Part shown: positions 52,498 through 64,000 of the stretch, in pieces | How positions within the stretch are numbered: position 1 is the first letter of the stretch | How the letters are laid out: every line of letters starts with the position of its first letter | NCBI GenBank assembly: GCA_023525715.1 | Contig: CM042011.1 | Span: 64,633,854 to 64,697,853, forward strand | From: Cichorium intybus | Lineage: Eukaryota > Streptophyta > Magnoliopsida > Asterales > Asteraceae | Direction: 5' to 3' | DNA length: 64,000 nucleotides | The notes under the pieces: model-generated | Database searches by the model: none | What the model saw: only the letters and a program-made list of their open reading frames with translations | What the model was told of the DNA's origin: nothing | Program-made: the position numbers and the translations under genes

Positions 52498-53347
52498 TGA
52501 TAGTGTTAACTTGCTCCATATCCATTCTATCACTACACTCGATCCCGAAAGAACTCAAAAACAAGAAAATCCAACAACGAATCTATGCCAAGGCAATAGA
52601 TCGCAACCAATCAAACTAATCTAATCTGATCTCGAGATCAAACTCAGAAATCAGATCTAAAACAATCCAGAACTACCGAATCAAATAACGAACGATTATG
52701 AAATAAATGCGAAATTACGATGAAATGTAAACAACAAAAACTTTGCATTCAACTAAATCCCGAATTAGAGCCGAATGCTTCTGAAAACAGGGACCAATCC
52801 AGATCTACGCAGACGATAGTGTTCTACAAGTCAGAACCTTCGATCACACGTGATGAACAATAATAGAAAAATAAATAAAAATACTAAAATCTAACCAACT
52901 ATTAAATCTACTATCAAAGCTGTGAAATTTCAAGTCAAAGATGCCTAAGTGTCTCAAAGGTTCAATCTTCGTTCCCAAATCACGGAGTGGGAGCCTCTAT
53001 TTATAGTTGCGGATTTGGCCTATACGCGTCGCGGGATAGCCTTCTACGCGGCGCGGGTCAACCTTATCTCCCGTTTCTTCGCACTTTGAATTTGAACTCT
53101 CATCTGGGTTGGACACATGTTCGCATCGCGTCTCTCATTCATATGCGGCAAGCGTGTTACTTCGACTTGAATCCAGCTTTGCTTCCAAACTTTGCCAATT
53201 TTTATACTTTATACTCTGTATTATCACTAAAACACACAACAAGCCCTTGACACTAAAAGTGAGTAATATCAGTCAATTTAGAAAGATAAATTAACTAAAA
53301 CCCGGCTCAATAACGACTATAATGATTGACATTACTAGGCGTTATCA
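52498..53347 (-). mobile_element. Candidate LTR, minus strand
   Basis: On the minus strand it reads TGATAACGCCTAG...GTTAACACTATCA, with TGATA/TATCA termini. It has a promoter-like CAACTATAAATAGAGGCTCCC-type box at about 52990-53010, preceded by GC-rich leader words (GCGCCGCGTAGAAGG, CCGCGACGCG). About 850 bases. No target-site duplication and no internal region were found, so the boundaries are provisional. Confidence 0.4.
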
Positions 53348-55612
53348 GTAGGCTTGATGTCAAAACATTCTTTCAAAATCATCTTATGAAACTTTCATAA
53401 TCATATTATAACTACAATGATTTTCATATCATTTAATTATTCAAAAATGCCACATAAAAGCTTTATCAATAATTTGTCGTGTACCCCATAGTGGGAAAAG
53501 TCACATGTACTCATCTTAGTAGCTAGGTACGTCTAGCTATGCTAATCCACCCATCTCTTGTACTACTCTACATAATTCTAGTCTTTTGTTGCTTCCAAGT
53601 GTTCTTCGACTTCTATTAATCTAATAAAAGATTAGAACTTATTAGACAACTGAACATATAGCAATTTTCTAATCATTCTTGAACTATTTCTAGTCACAAT
53701 CTAGTTCTGAAGGCATAATAACTATTTTGGACGATTTTACCCTTTTGTTCTCTTTTGACTAAAAATGGTATTTTAGGGTTCTACGTACAATGTTATTTTA
53801 GCAACTTTCTAGTTTTTGCATCTCCATGAGTTCACTTCAAGAGTTAGATGTGAAAACATATTTCTTATTTACTTGTTTATGCCATTTTGGCAAGTTTTAA
53901 CAAATAAAGTTTTTAAAAATAGAAACCGTCAAAATCTTGATGCTTTCCTTCCAAATATCACTAATATGTTGTCAATCTTTCACAAGTTTCATCACAATTT
54001 CAACTTTTACGTTGATGCATCTAATTTAGACTAAAATAAAACATTTAGTTTCAATTGCGACTCTTTTAGTCCATTTTTAGACTTAACCAAAACATCTCAT
54101 TTCTAGATCCAAACTTGGTTATTTCCTTCTTATATACATATTCTCATCACAAGGTATTATAATGTTCAAGTTTGGTGTCACTTTCCAACTTTTCGGTTTT
54201 CATGTTTTAAACAGCAACTCAATTGCCATTTTTACCAAATTTATAATTTTGACCAAATGTAAGTAATCACTCATATGGATGTTCTTGAGTTCTTATCAAC
54301 CATTCCTAAGTTCACTTGTGTCACATAACATATCCAAATACTCTCATTTGTTTATCTCTCCCAATTTGACCAATTTACAAAAAAATTGTCTCATTTTAGT
54401 CTTTCTTTAAGTGATGGAATTCAAGATTGCATTCCTTTCTTCTAGATCTCAAATCCAAGCTTCTTAATAACAAGTACCATTCAAAAATCCATGTATAAAA
54501 CAATTACCACGTTAATTTCCAATGTTTCATCAATCCTTTATATATCAAATTCAACATAAGTCTTAAAGTTTCACTAATATAAAAACCAAATCTCTCCAAG
54601 TTCCGAACCGACTCAAGTGTTCTTGATTCTTGAAACTATTATCAAGCATGCATTCAATCATCCAAGCCAAACAACCAAAACTTTTCAATCATAAGTGTTT
54701 TCTTGAATCCAAAAGTGTCATAATAAATAACCCAACTTCAATTCCAACATGCATGAAGTAACTTTCGATTTGACAAACTAGGGTTCCAAGAAATCAACCT
54801 TTACCTTTCACTTTTCTGTCCAAATATGAAGTCATAGGTGTTCTTGCCCCTTTTCATGAATTCCCTTATTTAATTTCATGTTTAAAACTATAAATCAACA
54901 CCATTTTCGACATGCATTTCAGGAATCCCAAACCAATTTCTTAATCTGAATTTAGGTTTTAGAAATTATCTTTAACTTGGTCCCAAATAAGAAAAATCAT
55001 AAGTTCTTGACCATTTCACATAAATCGGATTTTTAGGTTGCTTAGATGCTAGAAATCGGACTAGAACCCTCCTTTTCTGACCATCAGTCACCGTCGGTGA
55101 CCCTCCGGCCTCCTCGGACACCGTGAACGGCGGCGGGCTTCCCACTAGCAGCCTCGCGCTACTTAATCTCTCTCTGTCTCGCATCTTTATTCCTCTTTCT
55201 GTCTACAGCAAACACGAACCAGCGCACACTTGTTGGGGTTGATGTCTGGTCGGCAGCAACGCCGATTGCCGCCTCCCAACTTCTTCAGGCGATCCTTTCT
55301 CTCGCGGTCTCCTTTCCCTTTTCTTTTCCCGATTTGCAACATGTGGATGCGTGTTTTGGTTTATCGAGAGGTTTGCATCAGAGAAATAAAACATGCACAC
55401 GTGATTGGAACGTAAACCGGGTTCTGGTTTCTTGATTTAACCAAGTCCAAAAGTGCAATTAAAAGACTAAATTGCCCCTCCCTTAAATGCCTTATAATAC
55501 TTTTAACATTTATACTAGATTTTTCTCGACCTTTACATAGTCATATCTTGCCCATACAATATCCATATTTTTCAAAATGTATACCTTTAGAAGGGTGGAA
55601 ATGAGCTTAACA
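53348..55612 (-). mobile_element. Candidate LTR-retroelement 3' LTR, minus strand
   Basis: The right boundary is supported by a reversed polypurine tract: plus strand GCTTAACA/ACTTCTCCCCACTAACTTAA at 55605-55632. The minus-strand LTR would therefore begin TGTTAAGCTC at 55612. A GC-rich patch with pyrimidine runs (55060-55420) looks like a promoter or leader. The left boundary was not found; the block may be composite. Short open frames in 54972-55415 have no recognised domain. Confidence 0.35.
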
Positions 55613-56064
55613 ACTTCTCCCCACTAACTTAAGGCTGAATCTGAAAGGATTTTACATTACAGGCCCTCAAATATGCCACATTGGCCATTTTCACCACTTT
55701 TTTGGCCATTTTGATACCTTCATAATTTCTTTGTTATAACTCCTAATGGCCTGAATCTTTTTGCTATATTCTTCTTATCTTAAATATAACAAAAGTCACT
55801 CTGATGACTTTTTCCCAATTCCTTTTAGATTTTGAGATATTAATTTTAAAGATTACTCAATAAAGATTTCACTTTTAGTCATTTATTCTCTTTTTTGCCC
55901 TTAGGTCCTTAAGACCAAATTCAAAATGAATTAATCTCTCAAAATGATTTAATAAGAGGCCTTAACAACTGAATTCCCATACTTGCACCTTCTTTGACCG
56001 TTTTGCCATTTTCATTGCTCGTTTGGTAATTGTGAATATTAACTCCTCTTCATATGAAATACAC
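55613..56064. other. Non-coding, probably retroelement internal sequence
   Basis: No coding motif. It lies between the polypurine-like tract and the copia protease remnant and may belong to either neighbour. Confidence 0.3.
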
Positions 56065-58450
56065 TTATACTAGCTTTCCATTTATACAAAATTTTAGTTG
56101 CCACACTAAATTTCTGAAATCTGGCAAGTGTTTCCTCTTTCCAGTCATATGACGATAGCAGTCACTATCGATGTACCATTCTTTTTCGTACTGCTCATGA
56201 TTCATAAGTTGTGATCGATGAGAAGGTTTAGGTACCCAAGTCTGTTTAGGTCCTAGATGGTAAGTTGTAAAATTCTCAATCCATGTTTCAATGATTTCAT
56301 CTTTACCAGTTTCTGATGTTGAACCTTTTTCTGAAATAGATATTGACTTTTGAAGATTAGAAATCCCAGACTTCTGTATGCATTTCATAACATTCTTTGA
56401 AAAAGGTGATTTGGATGTAGACTTTAAATCGAGATTATGTGAATTTTCTAATTTGGGCTTTGATTGTTTGAATTATTTGGAACCCAATTTTTCTTGTTTA
56501 TTAAAGACTTTCTGAATGAGGAACTACATGGAGTCGACTCATCTAGAAATTCTTTATATGTAAGCTTGAAGTCATCAATTGTAAGGTTTTTATAATTGAA
56601 CAGGTGCAGCTTCTTATCCAACCAGACGTGAAAACTATCTACAAGATTGTTTCCGTTAAAAAAAGTATGTTTGGTAGGTTTTTCATGTTTGGGATGTGGA
56701 AAATTTCCTTTTTATGGAACAAAGACTTGTTTTTGATAATTCGGTTTTTTTGGCATTTTTAGTCTTTGGCTGTTGTTCTGATGTCTGATAAAAGTTGATA
56801 CAATGTTGATTTTGAACTCCTTTTTCAAACATTGATTATTTCAAAATTTTATTCCCCTTTAACTTTCATAGAAAGCTTTTTGTTTTTGAATATTTTGTCT
56901 TTCATTGAAGTTTATTCTCAAGGAAGGATTTTGATGATTATTCCATGAGTTCGGGTTTTTCATTTGATTCATCACTTGTTTTCTAATGTTAATCTTAACA
57001 TTAAGATATTCATTAGGATAATTTTCAAGATTTTTTTTCGAAGAGAAGAATCCTTTGAAAATGATAGTTTCATTGTCTTTGTGAACCTAAGATGTGAAAT
57101 CATTATCAACATTTACTGTTACACCTTGCTTAAGAAAAACAGTACTTTTGAAATTTGAAATCTTTAGATATGTACATGCCAATGGAATAAGAACCTTGGA
57201 TCTATCTTTTGAAATAAATTCAAATTCTTCAGAAGTGTCAAGAATTTGAAGAGCTTTTGAATTATTTTCACTCTTGATTTCTTCACCTTTTTATTAATTT
57301 TCTCAAATTTTTTTCCTTTTGTTGAACAGAAGAACAACTTTGAAAATCAGTATTCGAGGAATCACAATTCTCATATTTTGACTCTAAACCCAAATCAGAT
57401 TCTAAAGAAATTTTGGCAGTAGATTTTTGCATTGACATATCCATACAATCAATTTCTTCAAAATTAGAATCGGAATAAGAATCACAATCAAAATTGTTAA
57501 TAACATTCATAAACTTATCATTTGTACTATCATTCACAAACGTGCACACATTTGGTGATTGTTTGATGGGAAGTGAATCGTTCATTATAATCATAAGATC
57601 GTCAGATTTAAAAAAAAAAAATAAAAAGGAACTTCACCATGCATGTATGTCTAGTTTGGAATATTAGCAAAACAAACAATTTGTTCACATTCATAAGAAT
57701 CAGAGAAGCATCTTGAAATTTAAATTGAAGAACGGTAAAAGTTTCTTGTGATGTTTCATGGCAATATCAAAAGGGCGATAGATTCGAGTAATGTAAGCAT
57801 ACAATTGTTTCACATTTTCACAAAAAATGTTACACTGTTTAAGGAGTATATCATTCTCAAATCTTAACTGGTTTGTAGTTTCCTTAAGAATTTCTATTCT
57901 AAGTGCATGTTTCTCTACTGCCCCTGGCATCCCTTCTAATTTATTCCTCGGAGAAGTCATTCCGTCCATAGCCTGACCTGCCTCACTATTTCTAGAAACA
58001 AGCAGTTGATTCATATGTAGACAATCATAAGTAATTTCATTTAAATCATCAATAAAGTAAGATTAAGAATATTAAGAGAGGTGAGTAAGTGTGATACCAG
58101 CTACAGGATGGTTAGTCGAGAATTGGATGAACCTTCGGATCGCCTATCCATGAGACATAGTTTAGTAACTTCACCACTAACCTCATCATCGTTGTCTTCA
58201 CCATCTGACCTGACACCATTTCCTGTATGAGTTGTAAACATCGCACCTTGAGTCGGCATGAAAATATCTTGATCACCTTACCCTGTCGACGATACATCCC
58301 ATCTCTATCATTTGAGGCAATGAGAGAGAGATTCTACATCTTCGCCTTAACTTCTTCCAGCTTCTTCACATAGTAGGCCTCATCTTTAACATGTTGTTTA
58401 TTTTCATTTTTTTTTCAACATGCAGTCCTTCGCAAGATGATCAGATTCGA
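56065..58450 (-). pseudogene. Ty1/copia gag-protease remnant, minus strand
   Basis: The left end of the block (56065-56388) encodes GPKQTWVPKP, then EKEWYIDSDCYRHMTGKRKH, the copia pre-protease WVPK motif and the protease active site (usual W-Y-I-D-S-G-C-S-x-H-M-T-G), here with DCY for GCS. Upstream are an acidic Ser/Asn-rich part of gag (57283-57594) and a coiled-coil part (57700-58014: EILKETTNQLRFENDILLKQ). At 58404-58445 is a half zinc knuckle, ESDHLAKDCMLKKK. The knuckle lacks its first two cysteines. Several stops and frameshifts break the frame. No integrase or RT follows within the window. Confidence 0.6.
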
Positions 58451-59340
58451 TGAAATAAGCAACAAAAATATCGAGAACAAGGATCAAAACACAAATCGAC
58501 AAGAAATATGAAGATAAACAGTGTCGAACGCTTTGATTATACGGGTTGTAAGTACAAATACAACTCCTACTTAAAGAGTGTAACGAGCATCTGTATGACG
58601 CATTAGACCTCTTACACAGTAAGATATGTACCAAAAACCGTAGCAATTAAAGCTATATATACAAAATAACATGGGCTAAAAACCTAATTCGTACAACCCA
58701 AAATGGCAAAACTAGTTGACTAGGCTAACATGAACAGAACCTAGGTGCACGTTAGTAGTTCAATAACAGTTTTGTGCGGCTTCAGATTGATAGCTAACTT
58801 GAGATGACAAAAGGACTTCGGATGACATTTGGTATAACACTTTGGCACAAACATATTCCTAACACAAGCCTAGATAGCTCAACACCCCAATGTAGGTTTT
58901 CAACTAAAAAATGAAGTTTCTTTCCTTACTTCTTCAAGAACGTGATTGGAATAACTTGTAGCTTGACAAAATTGACTGGTTCTTCTCCAAAACACTAAAA
59001 AACGATTGGAGCCTTTTCTCATTCTCTAGAAATCGTGTTTGAGAAGAAGTGGGGATGTTTCCACCCAACTTAACAAGGAACTCTCATTTAATTGCATATT
59101 AGTCCCTTCCCATAACTCAACTTTTACTAAATGACATTTTAGTCCCTCTAGAACTTATGAAAGTCTTGAATTCTCCTTTTTGCCGCAAACTCATAGATTA
59201 CTAGCACCAATATGTCTCTAAAGTATTTTTCCCACTAAATACTATAAATTGACATTTTTGCCCATAAGAGTAAAAATGTCGCTTAACTTAACAACTTCGT
59301 CACATAATTGATAATTAGAAAATTTTATTTAGTCTAAATA

Positions 59341-59420
<80 letters not shown>

Positions 59421-59451
59421 ATTATTTTTTATTTAAAATTAGGATGTTACA
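58451..59451 (-). mobile_element. LTR-like sequence, minus strand
   Basis: The right edge reads (minus strand) TGTAACATCCTAATTTT, starting at 59451, like the start of a gypsy LTR. The left part (about 58500-58780) has GTATATATAGC and pyrimidine-rich leader texture like a copia LTR adjoining the copia remnant. It is probably two joined LTR fragments; internal boundaries could not be set. Confidence 0.35.
59341..59416. repeat. (ATT)n microsatellite
   Basis: About 25 uninterrupted ATT/TTA units. Confidence 0.95.
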
Positions 59452-60664
59452 AATTGTTAAAGTTTTATTATATTTGAAGAGGTCATTCAAGAAATACGAT
59501 TTAAGATTATTGATTTTGTTAAACATCATAAACCACAACCATTATAACTTTATCTTTTAATAGTTGTTTAACCATTACTACAAGGTTCAAGATAATGACA
59601 ATTTTTTTATCAAGCTTTTGATCTAGTATATTAAAAGTGTTATTTCATGATAAATGATAATGAATCTAACATTTGTCACAAGATATATTTGTTATTCTTT
59701 TAAATATATGGTTATATCCTCATGAAACATGTGAGGATCCACCTAATCTATATCTATATCTATATCTATATAACTCTTATAATAGAGGTCATTCATGAAT
59801 GTGGATCAAGATAACTCAAATACTTGCACCATATTGATTTGAAACCCCCAAGACTTTTCAACTTATATTATTTAATGTCTTTGATGTTTTGGCTATATAA
59901 GAACATCATTTTCCATGCTTGGTTACTCTTAAGAACATCATTTCTCATGCTTGGTTTCTCTTGATTCTTTTTTGTCTTTCCAATTTATTTTTGTAGAATA
60001 TGTGGAAGTTTAGTACAAGATAGTAGTCATCTTATTTGTAAAACGAAAAGTTCAATGATGATCTTCTTTGGGTATATCAAATATTTGAATGTTTCAACTT
60101 TTCCAATGGTTTTAAACATGGTGATGCGCCTCTACGAATCTCCCACGACCACTTTTGAGGAATCTGCGTTGATGAAAGAAAACAAGTTAGTATGCTTAGA
60201 GAATTTGAATATTTTAAACATGAATAAGAATCTTATTTTCCATGGTTAGTTAGTATCATTTGTTTTTCTAATGTTTCCAAATCTATATCTATATAATTTT
60301 TATGTAGAGTGGGTTACAATGTTAGAGTTTATAGTCAGATATGACGTGTAAGAGAAAAGGTTATCATGAAATATGTAATGTAATACGATCTTCAATTCTA
60401 TCAAACATTTAAAGGACACAATTATATGTTTGGTGTAAACTACGATGAAGTTTTGTATTAAAATTTATTTGATATTGTGTTTTTATAAATACACGATAAA
60501 CTAAGAAACTTTTTTCGTATCGTTTTTTTATCAATACATGATAGAACACTCTAAATTTTTAACCCACTAAATGAATTAACCGCACATTGTTGAAATGATT
60601 TTAGGCAAGATTTGCGATTGAAATTTAAGTATTTCACATGTTATTGTAGAAGAATCAACGATTT
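59452..60664. other. No gene recognised; end of duplication unit
   Basis: AT-rich. It contains a short (TATATC)n run at 59748-59772 and a direct repeat of about 55 bases around GAACATCATTTTCCATGCTTGG (59900 and 59951). The 64-residue frame at 60055 has no recognised domain. If the duplication is tandem, this is the right end of unit 1. Confidence 0.35.
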
Positions 60665-61730
60665 AAAAAATCCATATGTTCAATCAATTGTTCATATAAA
60701 TATTCTATATATAAATGAACACAAAATATAACTAACTAGCAATTATAACTTTCATTAACAAGAATTATATACAATATCATCTACAACAAACATTTTATTT
60801 CAAAAATCAACAAACAACAACTAAAACCCCAAAAATCCACAAAACCCTAAGTGTAAAATATGAGAAACACATTTCTAGATGAAGATTAGTAGTTGATTCT
60901 TGTTAGGAGATTGATTTTCAACCAAAAAGCTTCAAAATTCTGAGTGCTCCATGCCAAAATGAGCCGACTGTGGGTTTTTGCTGTTTACCGCTTTAGGGGC
61001 GATAGCTTAAGTGGCCACTTTAGGGCATTAGGGGGGACATTGAATATTTTGGGGCGAAACGTTGCTGCGTGTTATTTCGACCGTCGGATGAAACAAATTT
61101 TCAACGGTTAGGGTCAAAAGCAGTGACAAAATCCGGATAGAGGCTTTAGGGGCCATACCTTTAGCGGCGACACGCAACCCGCTAAGGCTGGCGTCGCCCC
61201 TAAAGATCAACCGTGCCACAAATATGCCTAAGTACGGGGTTTGGTAAGCCATATGGACAGAGAGCCACTGAGACTGATGTGAATTGAATTTTTTTTTAAG
61301 TATTTGTTCCACTCAAAATAACGGAAAAGTAGCCCTAGAAGCTTGTCCAGTCATATTCAGTTCTTTCGTGTCCTGTACGGTGTAACAAGCGCACCGCAAA
61401 TTGGTGGTCAAAAACTTCAATGCGAACCTATAATGGAAAAAGAATAATTTATAGATGCCCTTTATCGTAAGGGGATAATATAGAACACTTATTTGTGGCG
61501 CTAGAGAATCTATGTTGCATCAATTTATATCATTGTATAGAACACTCCGGTGCTCCCCTATGTTTACTCACATATGGGTATGTCCTACATCTGGCCATTT
61601 TTCTCAGCTATTTATCCAATCTACACTTGTAAACAACAAGCTTGCTAAATCAAACCGAGCCCAAATGCATAAAACACTAAAAGTGCAATTTAAGAATCTT
61701 AAACAATATTAATATAACATATGACACATA

Positions 61731-62655
<925 letters not shown>

Positions 62656-62735
62656 GAGTTGTAGAGAGAATTTAAATAAATAAAAGAACATATGAACTTT
62701 TTTTCTAAACAATATTTTTGAAAAAAAATTATACT

Positions 62736-62800
<65 letters not shown>

Positions 62801-63321
62801 TGTATATTGCCTGGTAACTTTTGGGACATCAAGAATTGTATTCAATTACAAAAAGGCTAATATTTTTGTAGCAAACAGGTAATTTCTCAAATTGTAACAT
62901 GGGAGCGATTGAATATATAAATTATAAAAAGAAGTGGGCACTGGTACGGTTGCCGGTTTATATCTCCTGGAAATATAAACAAGACACTGTGGCATGCTTA
63001 AGTTAAATGCCCATATATTAATAAAGCTATCTTATGATTAAAAATCAACTTCACCTTATGATTAAAGATTACTAATTTTGATACTCTAATACATGTATAT
63101 TAACAATACTTCAATTACAAGTAGTATACAATGAAAAGTACACAAGTGGCTGAAAACGCCTATTAACTGGAAAACAGTCGACTTTTCTTTTCACAAAAAA
63201 ATACTACTAATAAAATAGTGGTCCTAAATTGTGAAAAACCAATTACTTACTACATTAGAGGATGCAGTCACTTTCAAGGTGTCTAGACCATTCCAGGTGG
63301 GGTTAATCCCCTTTAATGGCA

Positions 63322-63329
63322 TATAAATA
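63322..63329 (+). promoter_or_regulatory. TATA box of the NPF gene (copy B)
   Basis: TATAAATA at the position equivalent to 48061, 93 bases before the start codon. Confidence 0.6.
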
Positions 63330-63414
63330 GGATGCCATGCATCATTTCCTCTTTGCGTTAAAGGATCATAACAATACATTCTATCGGAAGATCATCTTAA
63401 GTTCGCAAAACAAT

Positions 63415-64000
63415 ATGGTACCACTCCTCATTTAATTCCTTCTTTAAACTTATGTTGATTTTAATCCTTCTTCCAAGTTCTAACACAGTCTGCATTCCTT
63501 TTCATTATAACATTATATATTTTTGTCCTTCTCTTTCAGGACCAAGAATGCCAAATCACCAAGTCTAGCTTGTATGTCACTTGGAAAAACAAACCAGCTA
63601 TAGAAGGCCAACATGGTGGCATAGTTGCAGCCTCTTTTGTTTTAGGTATGTATGCATGTATATATGTATCGAGTGTTATGGTCAAACGAGTCAAGTTTAG
63701 GATACAAAGTTTATACAAGAAACTATTTTTATATTGATTAACAGATCGTGGTTCTGATTTTGTGTTTGTGTAAAATATATAGTTGTGGAGGTATTGGAGA
63801 ATTTAGCATATTTGGCGAATGCAAGCAACCTTGTGCTCTATTTGTCAAAATTCATGCATTATACACCATCTAATTCTTCCAACATCGTTAGCAATTTCAT
63901 GGGAACCGCGTTCCTCCTTGCTCTCCTTGGTGGCTTCTTGGCTGATGCTTTCTTCACCACTTATTGCATTTATCTAATAAGTGCTACGATTGAACTCATG
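63415..64000 (+). CDS. NPF4-like transporter, second copy (5' part only)
   Basis: Exons equivalent to copy A: 63415-63417, 63540-63645 and 63783-64000. The window ends on the last base of exon 3, so exons 4-5 lie outside. The coding sequence seen (109 residues, through ...LISATIELM) matches copy A, including E-V-L-E-N in TM1. The promoter region is also duplicated. If the duplication is a true tandem repeat of 15,363 bases, the remaining exons should follow at the same spacing, giving two adjacent transporter genes with the same regulation. Confidence 0.85.

Noticed and set aside
54972..55415. Short GC-rich host gene
   Set aside because: Frames on both strands are short and lack domains. The position just inside an LTR-like boundary fits an LTR leader.

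Overview
The window is repeat-rich nuclear DNA of a flowering plant, almost certainly a eudicot. The evidence is AT-rich composition, GT-AG introns in the one intact gene, and a dense nest of plant transposable elements: Ty3/gypsy and Ty1/copia LTR elements, L1-like LINEs, a tRNA-derived SINE, CACTA, PIF/Harbinger and Mutator-like DNA elements, and elements embedded in TA microsatellites. The general look suggests Asteraceae, but nothing here proves the family.

There is one intact protein-coding gene. It is a five-exon NRT1/PTR FAMILY (NPF) transporter at 48154-52274, closest by its conserved segments to the NPF4 clade (nitrate/ABA transporters such as AtNPF4.6/AIT1). A second copy starts at 63415 and is cut by the window edge exactly at the end of exon 3. 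It lies in a nearly identical direct duplication: 45302-48739 matches 60665-64000, with lengths differing only in microsatellites. This implies a 15,363-bp tandem unit, or an assembly duplication.

Layout. 1-5.4 kb: gypsy remnants (plus-strand LTR; minus-strand RT fragment and LTR). 5.8-7.3 kb: a Mutator-like element with long TIRs carrying a captured PPR fragment (Pack-MULE). 8.1-11.2 kb: a PIF/Harbinger transposase split by a composite insertion. 11.6 kb: a SINE with target-site duplications. 12.3-13.1 kb: LINE ORF1 remnant. 13.8-18.7 kb: four TIR-bearing elements alternating with five long (TA)n tracts. 21.6-24.9 kb: gypsy LTR plus RNase H/integrase remnant. 24.9-33.3 kb: a LINE split by a gag-only copia element (TSD TTAAT) and by a solo gypsy LTR (TSD ATTAC). 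34.4-39.3 kb: a LINE on the minus strand split by another solo LTR (TSD AGTTG) and a Tourist-like MITE (TSD TTA). 41.2-44.1 kb: gypsy LTR and pol tail. 44.1-45.9 kb: CACTA-type element. 45.3-52.3 kb: duplicated block and NPF gene. 52.5-59.5 kb: LTR candidates and a minus-strand copia remnant. 60.7-64 kb: second duplication copy.

Two patterns are not explained by ordinary element annotation. First, the TA-microsatellite array at 13.8-18.7 kb contains two long elements with internal arrays of short ATTCT..AGAAT palindromes. Second, five different gypsy LTRs carry an intron-like module (AGGTGAGT donor, a shared TCACTAAGCTTTATGC-like motif, then an acceptor), which in three of them encloses tandem repeats.
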